Below, one piece after another: positions 29,898-37,853 of a stretch of DNA of 64,000 nucleotides. This DNA is from an uncultured Oscillospiraceae bacterium. Its GTDB lineage: Bacteria; Bacillota; Clostridia; Oscillospirales; Oscillospiraceae. Made by a program: the position numbers and the translations under genes. The DNA lies in NCBI GenBank assembly GCA_934567355.1, contig CAKTJC010000011.1:1-64000 (forward strand), written 5' to 3'. The notes beneath the pieces are model-generated. The model was not told the origin of the DNA, ran no database searches, and saw nothing but the letters and a program-made list of their open reading frames with translations. The number at the start of each line of letters is the position of its first letter. Positions within the stretch are counted from its first letter, which is position 1.

Positions 29898-30593
29898 TCA
29901 GATCTCCAAAATGCCGTATTTGGTTTGCAGCCGATCCAGCTTGGACAGCAGCGGATGGCTGACAAAAAGCAGCGTCAGCGCCGCGCCGATGCCATGGTTG
30001 ACATTATACATCACTCCGGCGGCGTAAACCGCCAGCACGTTCTTTCGCGTGAATTTCGTGAGCATGGTGAACACCGTGCAGGTATCCAGCATGGGGCCGA
30101 CAATGAGCAGGATGGTCAGAAATCCGAAGGGAGCCAGAAGCCAGGGCTTCGCCCACTGCCGGTGCCGGTGGAAGATCAGCCCTGCGAAAAAGCCGCCGAA
30201 GCCGTAGGCAAACATCTGCCAGGGCGTCCATGGCCCCTGGCTGAAAAAGAAATTGCTGGCAAAGGCGGATACCGCGCCGGTCAAGAAGCCTGCTTCCGGC
30301 CCAAAGGCGATGCCGGTGATCATAATGATCCCCGTGATGGTTTTAAGAAAGGGGGAGAAGGAAAAGACAATGCGCGAAACCGTTGCCAGCGCGGCCATCA
30401 CCGCCAAAATCACCAGCTCCCGCGCCTGGGGGCGGCGGGATTCAAAGCGGAGGAAAAACGGAACCATCAGCTCCAGAATGATCATGGTGCTGATGAGGTA
30501 ATACCAGCGTCCCTTCACACGGGTGCCCAGCCAGAGTGTCAGCGGAATCAGCAGAAAAATGGCAAGAACGGAAAAAAAGGTGGATTTTTTCAT
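29898..30593 (-). CDS. ECF transporter S component, probable corrinoid carrier (CbrT-like)
   Basis: A 231-residue membrane protein with six to seven hydrophobic segments and the layout of ECF S components: ELVILAVMAALATVSRIVF, TGIIMITGIAFGPEAGFLTG, FFFSQGPWTPWQMFAYGFGG, NVNHGIGAALTLLF. CbrT-type S proteins take up cobalamin and cobinamide. Substrate assignment rests on the gene being co-transcribed with cobT, cobU and cobS. ATG 30593 has GGAGG close upstream and overlaps the ATPase stop by four bases. Confidence 0.88.
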   Translation of the reverse strand: MKKSTFFSVLAIFLLIPLTLWLGTRVKGRWYYLISTMIILELMVPFFLRFESRRPQARELVILAVMAALATVSRIVFSFSPFLKTITGIIMITGIAFGPEAGFLTGAVSAFASNFFFSQGPWTPWQMFAYGFGGFFAGLIFHRHRQWAKPWLLAPFGFLTILLIVGPMLDTCTVFTMLTKFTRKNVLAVYAAGVMYNVNHGIGAALTLLFVSHPLLSKLDRLQTKYGILEI

Positions 30594-32242
30594 GCATCCT
30601 CCCGGTTCTGCTCCAGCAGCGCGATGACATCCGCCGCAGTGACGGCATCGCAAAACAGACCTCTGCTCATGCGGCACGCCGCCGTGGTGTAGAAGCTGTT
30701 GGAGCCGAAGAATTTTCGCGGCGTGTTGGCGGCGAGAAGCTGCCCGTCAAAGAACATGCCCACCATGTCCGCGTGCTCGGCGCAGAACTCCACATCGTGG
30801 GATACCATTACAATGGTCATCCCATCCTGGCAGAGCTGCTTCAGAATTTTTGCAAAGGACTGCTTGAGGAAATTGTCCAGCCCTTTGGTGGGCTCGTCCA
30901 GCAACAGAAGCCAGGGGCTGGTCAGCAGCACCTTGGCCAGCGCGGCACGCTGAGTCTCGCCGCCGGAGAGGTCGCCGGGATGCATGTGCAGCAGGTGGGG
31001 AATCTGGCAGACCTCCGCAATTTCTGCGATTTTGGATGCATCTGCACTCATTTCCTTCAAATCGTCCAGCACGGTCTGCTTGACGAAGATGCATTTCGGA
31101 TCCTGGGGCAGCATGGAAAGGCAGCCCTGAAACAGCGCCCGCTTGTAGTCGGAAGGAGCCTTGCCAAAGAGCTTGATTTTCCCACGGTAGGGCTTGCAGA
31201 TGCCGCATATGGCTTTGAGCATGGTGGATTTTCCGGTTCCGTTGCCGCCGACCACGGCGTACAGCGCCCCCTGGGGGACGGAAAGATTCAGCCCCTTCAG
31301 CACATCGGGGGAATTGCGCTCATAGCGAAACCACCCCTCTCTGATTTCCAGGGCGGGACGCTTTTCTGCGGGCCGGCCGGTCTCCGGCGGGAGCGCCGTT
31401 ATCTTCGGCGCACCGGGGAATTGCTCTGCCAGCCAGCGCCGCCCCTCCCGCACCGTCAGCGGACAGGCGCCGTTTGCCCCGGCACCGTAGAAGATACGAA
31501 CCGGCGCGGGCAGAGCGGGGAACATCCGGCTGCCGCTTTGGTGCAGCTGCCCGGCCACCGCCTTTGGACTTCCATCGGCGGTGATGCGCCCATCCTCCAT
31601 GACAATGACCCGGTCGGCGGCGGGGAATACCTCCTCCGTCCGGTGCTCGGTGATCAGAACGGTGGTGCCCAGTTCCCGGTTGATCTTTTTCAGCGTATTG
31701 AGGAAATCGGCGGCGGCAATGGGGTCAAGCTGGCTGGTGGGTTCATCCAGAATCAGGATCTCTGGCTGCATTGCCATCACCGATGCCAGATTCACCAACT
31801 GCTTCTGCCCGCCGGAGAGCTCTGCGACCTCCCGGTGGAACCAGTCCTGAATGCCGAAAAAGCTGGCCATCTCTGCCACCCGCAGCCGCATGGTGCTCTG
31901 CTCGCAGCCCAGATTTTCCAGCCCGAAGGCCAGCTCGTGCCACACCTTGTCGGTGACGATCTGGTCGTCCGGGTTCTGCATTACAAAGCCGATTTTTGCA
32001 GCCTGCTCCCGCAGGCTGATTTGACTCAGGGCGGTGCCGTCCAGCATCACCTCGCCGCTGCGGGCTCCGTGGGGAGTCAGGACGGTTTTCAGATGCCGCA
32101 GCAGAGTGGTCTTCCCGCAGCCCGAGCGGCCGCACAGCAGAATATATTCCCCCTGGGAAATGCTGAGGCTGATATGCTCCAGCGCAGGGGCGGAAGCACC
32201 CGGATAGGTGAAGCTTAAATCTTGGAGCGTGAGATTTGCCAC
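30590..32242 (-). CDS. ECF transporter double ATPase (EcfA-EcfA fusion)
   Basis: A 550-residue protein with two complete ABC domains. Domain 1: Walker A GRSGCGKTTLLRHL (near residue 38), Q-loop VMQNPDDQIVTD, signature ELSGGQKQLVNLA, Walker B ILILDEPTSQLDP, His in ITEHR. Domain 2: GGNGTGKSTMLKAI (near residue 338), LPQDPKCIFVKQT, DLSGGETQRAALA, LLLLDEPTKGLD, VSHD. The order matches separate EcfA1 and EcfA2 genes joined by a 60-residue linker. As each heterodimer half is covalently linked, it serves one transporter and probably only this T component. Confidence 0.95.
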   Translation of the reverse strand: MANLTLQDLSFTYPGASAPALEHISLSISQGEYILLCGRSGCGKTTLLRHLKTVLTPHGARSGEVMLDGTALSQISLREQAAKIGFVMQNPDDQIVTDKVWHELAFGLENLGCEQSTMRLRVAEMASFFGIQDWFHREVAELSGGQKQLVNLASVMAMQPEILILDEPTSQLDPIAAADFLNTLKKINRELGTTVLITEHRTEEVFPAADRVIVMEDGRITADGSPKAVAGQLHQSGSRMFPALPAPVRIFYGAGANGACPLTVREGRRWLAEQFPGAPKITALPPETGRPAEKRPALEIREGWFRYERNSPDVLKGLNLSVPQGALYAVVGGNGTGKSTMLKAICGICKPYRGKIKLFGKAPSDYKRALFQGCLSMLPQDPKCIFVKQTVLDDLKEMSADASKIAEIAEVCQIPHLLHMHPGDLSGGETQRAALAKVLLTSPWLLLLDEPTKGLDNFLKQSFAKILKQLCQDGMTIVMVSHDVEFCAEHADMVGMFFDGQLLAANTPRKFFGSNSFYTTAACRMSRGLFCDAVTAADVIALLEQNREDA

Positions 32243-33084
32243 GCGATAACCTCCTTGATGTGCAGAAGCGTCGGAATCAGCAGCAGGCAGCAGTACAGGG
32301 GAAAGCCCCAGCCCAGGGGAGTGATCTTCAGCCGGGGCGTGAAGCTGGCATCGGTTCCACCCGCCGCGATCACGGCGATTTCCAGACCGAGAATCAGCGC
32401 CAGCAGGATATAATCCCGCCCCGTCATGCGGTAGAGCCGAAAGCAGGTGTGTTTGCCGGTGCCGTAGCCCCGGGCGCGCATGGAGTCCGCCGTGACCAGG
32501 CTCCCCTCCAGCGCCCAGTCCGTCAGGGCGGAGAGCACCGTTGCGCCGTCCCGCGCCCGCTCGGTGAGCTTGCCCTCCTGAGCCGCACCCTTGCCGATGG
32601 CGCGGCGGGCAAGCAGGATCTGCTTTGCCTTCCGGGTCAGCGCTGGGATCATTTGCAGCACCATCACCAGCAGCAGCGACAGCGCCGGAATTAGATTGCC
32701 GAACAGCGCCGTGAATTTATCGCTGGTGAGCACCGCGCTGTAGCAGCCAAACCACAGCAGCATCACCACCATGATCGCCCCCAGCGCCATGCCGTAGCAG
32801 AGAGCCTCCAGCGTATATTTTTTCCCAAAGTAAACAAAGAGAACGGTCTTGCCGGAATGATTGAGCAGGGGATTGAGCAGCGACAGCAGCAGGAAGACGC
32901 CAACCATGCCGCCCAGCATTTTAAGCCCCTTCCGCCCGGTCAGCAGCAGATAATACACCGCCGCGCAAACGCATCCGGCGGCGCAGTAGGCCGGATGCTG
33001 AATGGTCGCGCCAAAGCCGATGGCGCCCACGAAAAACAGAAAATTCACCGCCGGGTGGCACCCGGAAAATGCATCCCGCTCCAT
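32215..33084 (-). CDS. ECF transporter T component (EcfT)
   Basis: A 289-residue membrane protein with five to six helices. The two coupling-helix motifs of EcfT are recognisable as LLARRAIGKG (ARR) and SMRARGYGTGK (ARG). PAVNFLFFVG at the N terminus is typical. It overlaps the ATPase start by 28 bases and is first in the cobamide run. The promoter lies in the 137-bp gap to the divergent DUF2284 gene. Confidence 0.93.
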   Translation of the reverse strand: MERDAFSGCHPAVNFLFFVGAIGFGATIQHPAYCAAGCVCAAVYYLLLTGRKGLKMLGGMVGVFLLLSLLNPLLNHSGKTVLFVYFGKKYTLEALCYGMALGAIMVVMLLWFGCYSAVLTSDKFTALFGNLIPALSLLLVMVLQMIPALTRKAKQILLARRAIGKGAAQEGKLTERARDGATVLSALTDWALEGSLVTADSMRARGYGTGKHTCFRLYRMTGRDYILLALILGLEIAVIAAGGTDASFTPRLKITPLGWGFPLYCCLLLIPTLLHIKEVIAWQISRSKI

Positions 33085-33113
33085 GCCCCGTCCTCCTTCC
33101 TTTTGAACGCCTT

Positions 33114-33200
33114 ATTATACCAATTTTACCCCGAAAAGGCAACCGGTAAATACCGTACTGTGTAGTTTCCCTTGACTTTCCGGCAACACAGACGTAAAAT
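33114..33200. promoter_or_regulatory. Divergent promoters for the cobamide run and DUF2284 gene
   Basis: Minus: TTGCCT (33142-33137), 17 bp, TATAAT (33119-33114). Plus: TTGACT (33172-33177), 17 bp, TAAAAT (33195-33200). The gap is too small for a cobalamin riboswitch, so control of this run by adenosylcobalamin in the usual way is unlikely. Confidence 0.72.
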
Positions 33201-33221
33201 GATGGAAAAGGAGGCATCTTT

Positions 33222-33761
33222 ATGACTGAAAAAGAGATGATCGCCCGGGCAGAGGAAGAGGGCTTCGCCGCTGCCGCCGTGGTGGACACGGTGCAGATCG
33301 TGTTTGACCCGATGTTTCGCCCCTTCTGCGAGGAAAATCTGTGCGGCCAGTACGGCGTGAACTATTCCTGCCCCCCGGACTGCGGCACGCCGGAGGAAAT
33401 GAAGCAGCGAGTCCTGGCGCACAAACACGGACTGGTGCTGCAGACCATCTGGGAAATATCGGATTATACGGATAAGAAGGCAATCAAGCATGCCAAGCAA
33501 TCCCACAATGCCGCCGGAATCCGACTGATGAAGGAATTCCGCAAAAACGGCATTCCCGGCTTTCTGGTGGGCGCCAGCGGCTGTGCGCTGTGCAGTCCCT
33601 GCGCGCTGAAGAACGGTCAGCCCTGCACCTATCCCGACCTGCGCTATTCCTGCATGTCCGCCTACTGCATCTTCGTGCGGAAGCTGGCAGAAAGCTGCGG
33701 CATGGAATATGACTGCGGGGAAGGACTGCTTGCATTTTTTGGTATGTATGTTTTTGATTGA
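33222..33761 (+). CDS. DUF2284 metal-binding protein
   Basis: A 179-residue cytosolic protein with ten Cys. The family signature is FCEENLCGQYGVNYSCPP (residues 35-52), with further Cys clusters in SGCALCSPCALKNGQPC and SCMSAYC. DUF2284 proteins are described as predicted metal-binding proteins and often sit with corrinoid enzymes, but no reaction is established. It is divergent from the cobamide run and in line with the DUF4430 secreted protein, so a role in corrinoid biology is plausible by context. Confidence 0.85.
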   Translation: MTEKEMIARAEEEGFAAAAVVDTVQIVFDPMFRPFCEENLCGQYGVNYSCPPDCGTPEEMKQRVLAHKHGLVLQTIWEISDYTDKKAIKHAKQSHNAAGIRLMKEFRKNGIPGFLVGASGCALCSPCALKNGQPCTYPDLRYSCMSAYCIFVRKLAESCGMEYDCGEGLLAFFGMYVFD

Positions 33762-33818
33762 TTTTTGTGTGCAACCGTGCTAAGATGGCACTGCAATAAA
33801 CGAAAAGGAGACTGCAAT

Positions 33819-34616
33819 ATGAAAAAATTCTTATCCCTGCTCCTGTGCCTTGCCATGGTGCTGAGCCTGACGGGCTTTGCGCTTGCCGAAGCCGTGGAGG
33901 AAACTGAAGCGCCCACCGAGATCGTGTGGGATGAAAACCACGAGACCATCCGGCTGGAGATGGATGCGGAATATGGCGAGGGCGCAAAGACCTTCACCCT
34001 GGTGACCAATCATCAGAGCCAGGTCGCCCGCTGCACCGTGCATACCGACGAGGAGACCGTGGGCGCTGCGCTGCTTGCCCTGAACATTGTGGCAGGTGAC
34101 GTGGGTGAATATGGCCTGTTCGTCAGCACCATCGACGGCTACACTGCCGACTATAGTGTCGACGGCAGCTATTGGGCTTTTTACATCGACGGCGAATATT
34201 CCATGACCGGCGTGGATTCCACCGAGATCAACGAGGGCAGCACCTATCTGTTCCAGGTGGAAGGCCTGGAGCTGGAAGAGGGCACGACCGTCACTCTGGA
34301 AGAAGGCAAGAACTATGGCCTGGGTGAGAAGCGCTTTGCGTTCCACGTCATTGACGGTGAGGGCAACGAGATCGCAGTTACCGTCAGCACCGATCAGGAG
34401 ACGGTGGGCGCAGCTCTGGCGGAGTGGAACATTGTTGCCGGTGAGGACAGCGACTACGGCCTGTACATCAAGACCGTGAACAACATCACCGCCGACTTCA
34501 ATACCGACGGCAGCTACTGGGCCTTCTACATCGACGGTGAGTACGCCATGACCGGCGTGGACTCCACCGAGATCAATGAGGACTCCGTTTACACCCTGCA
34601 GGTCACAAAGGGCTGA
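33819..34616 (+). CDS. Secreted protein with two DUF4430 (transcobalamin-C-like) domains
   Basis: A 265-residue exported protein. The Sec signal ends at FALAEA near residue 25, without lipobox. Two tandem domains follow (about 60-150 and 175-265), each with VGAALLALNIVAG or VGAALAEWNIVAG, then YGLFVSTIDGYTADY or YGLYIKTVNNITADF, and the shared DGSYWAFYIDGEYSMTGV / YAMTGV. This is the DUF4430 pattern, related to the C-terminal cap domain of transcobalamin and intrinsic factor. Next to a cobamide uptake operon, an extracellular corrinoid binder is the obvious hypothesis, but DUF4430 alone has not been shown to bind B12. ATG 33819 follows AAAAGGAG. Confidence 0.87.
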   Translation: MKKFLSLLLCLAMVLSLTGFALAEAVEETEAPTEIVWDENHETIRLEMDAEYGEGAKTFTLVTNHQSQVARCTVHTDEETVGAALLALNIVAGDVGEYGLFVSTIDGYTADYSVDGSYWAFYIDGEYSMTGVDSTEINEGSTYLFQVEGLELEEGTTVTLEEGKNYGLGEKRFAFHVIDGEGNEIAVTVSTDQETVGAALAEWNIVAGEDSDYGLYIKTVNNITADFNTDGSYWAFYIDGEYAMTGVDSTEINEDSVYTLQVTKG

Positions 34617-34633
34617 TCTCCATAAAATATTTT

Positions 34634-34667
34634 CTGCCAGTGCATCTTTTGCACTGGCAGATTTTTT
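34634..34667. terminator. Terminator after the DUF4430 gene
   Basis: 10-bp perfect stem CTGCCAGTGC / GCACTGGCAG (34634-34643 with 34651-34660), then ATTTTTT. Confidence 0.92.
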
Positions 34668-34671
34668 GCGT

Positions 34672-35358
34672 TTACATTGTAACTTTTTCACGGTCAAAGA
34701 GCCGGTAAAACGGCTTCGTGACCGTTTTGCTTTTGCAAAGATCGAAGGCAACCTCGCCCAGCAGCCAGCCGGAAAACACGTCCACGATCACATGCTGCTT
34801 GGTGGTCAGGGTGGAGACAAAGACCATAAACGTAAAGATATATGCGAGGATCTTAACCCATCGGGGCGATTTCGTTTTCCCCAGACCCCGGCAGCACAGC
34901 CAGCTGAATTGGCAGTGGAGGGAAGGAAAAAGGTTTGTCGGTGTGTCTGATGCGTAGATGATCCGCATGCCCCAGTCCCACAGGGAGTGCCCCTCAACGG
35001 TTGGACGGGAATTGGTGGTGGGCAGGAAGAGAAAGCACAGCAGAAAAACGAACAGGGACATCACATGGGCGCAGAGAAACCGGAAAGCATTTTCCTTCCC
35101 GCTGCGCAGAATCAGCGCATAGCTGATATACCAGTAAACAAAAGCCCCGGCATAGATGATCACCGTCCAGGGCAGAAAGGGAGTTGCAAGGTCAATGGGC
35201 AGCTCGAAGTTATAGTGGTAAGCGCCGTCCATGAATACCTTGGTGCCGGAATAGACGAGTACCTGAAATCCCAGCGTGCACAGTAGGGGGAGAATGGTAT
35301 ATTCCGGAATAATGCGGGAAAGCAGACGGCAGATAAAATTTCTGATTTTTTTGAACAT
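34672..35358 (-). CDS. PAP2-family membrane phosphatase
   Basis: A 228-residue protein with about six membrane segments. The PAP2 superfamily motifs are PSLHCQFSW (motif 2, catalytic His) and TKQHVIVDVFSGW (motif 3, His and Asp). Motif 1 is weak, as in the inositol phosphotransferase/PAP2_C-like subgroup. It acts on lipid or polyprenyl phosphates on the outer face of the membrane. A TVP38-type gene lies 16 bases upstream on the same strand. Confidence 0.88.
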   Translation of the reverse strand: MFKKIRNFICRLLSRIIPEYTILPLLCTLGFQVLVYSGTKVFMDGAYHYNFELPIDLATPFLPWTVIIYAGAFVYWYISYALILRSGKENAFRFLCAHVMSLFVFLLCFLFLPTTNSRPTVEGHSLWDWGMRIIYASDTPTNLFPSLHCQFSWLCCRGLGKTKSPRWVKILAYIFTFMVFVSTLTTKQHVIVDVFSGWLLGEVAFDLCKSKTVTKPFYRLFDREKVTM

Positions 35359-35374
35359 CGCGTTTCCTCTTTTA

Positions 35375-36088
35375 TCAGAGTGATGTGTTTCCCTTGCTCT
35401 GATGCTTCAGTGCATGCTTTTTGCAGATATGGTTGTAGATCAGCAGCCCGATGCCGCTGACGGCCAAGGTAATGACGAAGGTGAGTATCGCTGCCCCGTA
35501 GCTTTTGGTGCCCAGGGCATCGCCGCCGATGGTGGAGGTGATCACCGAGGGGATCCGCCCGAAGGTGCAGATCAGGCAGAAAACAGGAAGGGGAATGTCC
35601 GTCAGCCCCGCAAAGTAGCCCAGCAGATCCTTGGGCGTGCCGGGAAGCATATAGACGATCAAAAAAAGAAAGTTCCGCGTCTCGCTGGTTTTCAGAAATT
35701 TGATCGAGTTGATTTTCTCTTCACTGAAAAAGATCCGCACAAGCCGCATGCCGAATTTGCGCACCAGGCCAAAGGTAATAATGCTGCCGACAGCCGCTGC
35801 CGCAATGGAGAGAATGGTTCCCTCTACCACGCCGAAAGCATACCCGGCGGCAATCTCAAAGGGCTCGCCGGGGATAAAGGCGATGATTACCTGGAAGATC
35901 ACCATCCCCGCAAAGGCGAAGCGGGCAGCCCATCCGTAGCTGTCCACCCAGGCGCGAAGCGCCGCCGGGTCAGACACAAATTTCATCAGCGGTGTTCCAA
36001 CAAATTGCCAGATAACAACACTGAGCACCAGCACCGCCGCGATCATTCCCCCTGCGACCCACCGCTTCCTACGCTCCCGCGCATCCAT
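35375..36088 (-). CDS. TVP38/TMEM64-family (DedA-like) membrane protein
   Basis: A 237-residue protein with about six hydrophobic segments. The SNARE-associated/VTT domain is seen in PGEPFEIAAGYAFGVVEGT and the GSIITFGLVRKFGMRLV segment, then MLPGTPKDLLGYFAGLTDI. VTT proteins are lipid scramblases or undecaprenyl/phospholipid transporters in known cases. It is co-transcribed with the PAP2 gene, a sensible partner for lipid-phosphate recycling. Confidence 0.92.
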   Translation of the reverse strand: MDARERRKRWVAGGMIAAVLVLSVVIWQFVGTPLMKFVSDPAALRAWVDSYGWAARFAFAGMVIFQVIIAFIPGEPFEIAAGYAFGVVEGTILSIAAAAVGSIITFGLVRKFGMRLVRIFFSEEKINSIKFLKTSETRNFLFLIVYMLPGTPKDLLGYFAGLTDIPLPVFCLICTFGRIPSVITSTIGGDALGTKSYGAAILTFVITLAVSGIGLLIYNHICKKHALKHQSKGNTSL

Positions 36089-36225
36089 ATGACCACCCCC
36101 TTAACGGTATTGTAAAACTTTGTTATCATACCGCAAGGGGTAAAAAAAGTCAACACATCTCTGTAAACTTAAGAAATAGTACACATTTTTAGCTGAAAGT
36201 GCATTTTGTAATATTCTTCCGGTGA

Positions 36226-36344
36226 GGAAACTCTGATGAAACCGGAGGGAGCTGATAGTAAGAGATTTTTGACAATTCAAGGAAATCAAAGAAGGAGAAA
36301 AAGATCCGCTGCTTAACCGAAGACGATTGATTCAGAGTTTCCTT
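36226..36344 (-). repeat. Interspersed palindromic element, copy F (short form)
   Basis: 119 bp. Ends GGAAACTCTGATGAAAC and GATTGATTCAGAGTTTCC. Inverted relative to copies A-E (GGCAA/GATTTTTGA-type arm is on the left). The GTATTCC centre is missing. The right end runs into the stop codon of the XRE gene, supplying two of its bases. Confidence 0.78.
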
Positions 36345-36666
36345 AAAAATAGCTGTCCAGGATGACCTGGACGGCTTTTTGCTGCTTCGGGGAAAGTGCC
36401 CGGTAACGGCATAGCAAAGATTCTTCCTCAAAACTGACTCCCAATTTCCCACTTTCCATCGGCGGCAGTTGGCAGCTTGTTCGGCCAACAAGAAAATCGA
36501 TAGATACATGAAAAAAATCAGCAAGCCGGGAAAGCGTCGCAATGTCCGGCTCAATATTGTGATTCTCATATTTGTTGATAGATTGCTGGCTCACTCCAAT
36601 TTTTTCTGCAAGCGTTTTCTGAGAAATTCCAGCATCAGAACGAAGAAGTTTTAAGTTTTCAAGCAT
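36343..36666 (-). CDS. XRE/Cro-family repressor
   Basis: A 107-residue regulator with an N-terminal HTH_3 domain (ENLKLLRSDAGISQKTLAEK, then GVSQQSINKYENHNIEPDIA) and a C-terminal helical tail ending SPKQQKAVQVILDSYF. Such short cytosolic repressors often control neighbouring genes and themselves. It is divergent from a small lipoprotein gene whose promoter carries a palindromic site in its spacer (36741-36758). ATG 36666 has GGAGAG upstream; an upstream ATG at 36744 lies in the promoter. The region is AT-richer than the flanks. Confidence 0.9.
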   Translation of the reverse strand: MLENLKLLRSDAGISQKTLAEKIGVSQQSINKYENHNIEPDIATLSRLADFFHVSIDFLVGRTSCQLPPMESGKLGVSFEEESLLCRYRALSPKQQKAVQVILDSYF

Positions 36667-36734
36667 AAAAAGTCTCTCCTTTATGTCCATGATAAACTGG
36701 AAGTGTCGTTTAAGAAAACACTCGAAATTTGTTC

Positions 36735-36763
36735 TTGACAACAACTAATAGTAGTTGTATGAT
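36735..36763 (+). promoter_or_regulatory. Promoter with XRE-type operator in its spacer
   Basis: TTGACA (36735-36740), 17 bp, TATGAT (36758-36763). The spacer and adjoining base form the inverted repeat ACAACT-AATAGT-AGTTGT (36741-36758). Its position and the nearby XRE gene suggest direct repression of the rightward genes. Confidence 0.75.
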
Positions 36764-36853
36764 AATCATGAGGCGATAAAACATTGTGACCGTCTGGACG
36801 TGTGAAGCAACGTTTTTGTGAAATGCCTACAAAACTGGGAAAGATAGCTGAAA

Positions 36854-37057
36854 ATGGCAAAAAGGGTGACCGCAGTAATATTGCTGTGTGTGTTATTGAT
36901 CGGCATGCTTTGCATGCTTACTGGCTGTGTTAAGATCGGCTCCTGCGAGGAGTGCGGGCAAACGGAAAAGTTGACCAAATTCAAATTTAAGGATGGCTCC
37001 GTTGAATGGCTGTGTGATGACTGTTTAAGACTGGCAAAATTTCTGACGTCCTGGTAA
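36854..37057 (+). CDS. Small zinc-ribbon-like lipoprotein
   Basis: A 67-residue lipoprotein. The signal has a good lipobox (CMLTGC, Cys25). The mature part is 42 residues with two CxxC pairs, SCEECGQTEK and LCDDCLRLAK, 20 residues apart around a KFKFKDGSVEW hairpin: a zinc-ribbon layout. I know no named family. It is read from the operator-bearing promoter, ahead of the C39-like gene. The ribosome site (GGGAAAG) is weak. Confidence 0.65.
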   Translation: MAKRVTAVILLCVLLIGMLCMLTGCVKIGSCEECGQTEKLTKFKFKDGSVEWLCDDCLRLAKFLTSW

Positions 37058-37124
37058 TGTCCGGCGCCTTCCCCAAGCAAATCTACCCCCGCTTACTTCA
37101 TTTTAATTAGAGGAGAGAAAAAGT

Positions 37125-37730
37125 ATGGTTAAAAAAGCAATTTCGCTCATGTCCGCTTTCGTTATGCTGCTTACGCTTCTGGCCGGGGTGATGCTCCCGG
37201 CGGGAGCATCTGAATACGACGACATCAACGATGATGCGGTGTTTTTGAAGCAGCAATCCAGTGTTACCTGCACGCTGGTATCCAATGTCATGATGTTCCG
37301 CAGACGGGCAATTCTGGATGGCAACCCCGATTGGGATTCCATCACGGAGGCAAATGTGAAGCCCACTGCCTGGACAAGCGGCGGTATGCGGTGGGATGTA
37401 ACCTACTGCGGCATGAGAACCGTTACCTATGGCATGAACGGGGATCTTCATTTCGAGCAGGGAGATCTGCAGGCAAAGCGGCAGTTCTTCATTGAGCAGC
37501 TCCAATCCCACCCCGAGGGAATCGTCATTTACTGCCATCCCACCGGTGGCCAGCACGCGGTGCTGCTGACGGATTACGATGCAAATACGGATACTTTTTA
37601 CTGCGCTGACCCCTCCAGCCGCGCGAACGCCGGGCGAATTCCCCTGGGCGACTGCACCTTGCTGAAAATTGTGACGGATAATTATTCCGGCACACAGTAT
37701 ACTGCGGTAGCAAATACTTCGGAATATTAA
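37125..37730 (+). CDS. Secreted C39-like cysteine peptidase-fold protein
   Basis: A 201-residue exported protein. The Sec signal ends near GASE (residue 29). The mature chain starts DAVFLKQQSSVTCTLVSNVMM, where QQSSVTC carries the Gln and Cys of the papain-like C39/peptidase_C39_2 pattern, and later has TGGQHAVLLTDYDANTDTFYCADPSS with the His and Asp/Asn. All three catalytic-type residues can be matched. Function is unknown; cell-wall or peptide cleavage are options. It has AGAGGAGAG before the ATG. Confidence 0.82.
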   Translation: MVKKAISLMSAFVMLLTLLAGVMLPAGASEYDDINDDAVFLKQQSSVTCTLVSNVMMFRRRAILDGNPDWDSITEANVKPTAWTSGGMRWDVTYCGMRTVTYGMNGDLHFEQGDLQAKRQFFIEQLQSHPEGIVIYCHPTGGQHAVLLTDYDANTDTFYCADPSSRANAGRIPLGDCTLLKIVTDNYSGTQYTAVANTSEY

Positions 37731-37793
37731 ATCGTGTCTGCAGCAGATGCAAAAGAAGACGACCATCCGACGTAGAATAAGTGAAACGATTTT

Positions 37794-37840
37794 CCCCCGT
37801 CCAACTTCGGTTTACCAACCGGGATGGACGGGGGGATTTT
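37794..37840. terminator. Terminator between the C39-like gene and glnN
   Basis: CCCCCGTCCA (37794-37803) / TGGACGGGGG (37825-37834), with a nested AACTTCGGTT / AACCGGG pair. GATTTTC follows on the plus strand; it lies between converging genes. Confidence 0.8.
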
Positions 37841-37853
37841 CATATTTATTGCC

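Noticed and set aside
33085..33221. Cobalamin riboswitch ahead of the cobamide operon
   Set aside because: The gap is too short and no B12-box-like sequence is visible.
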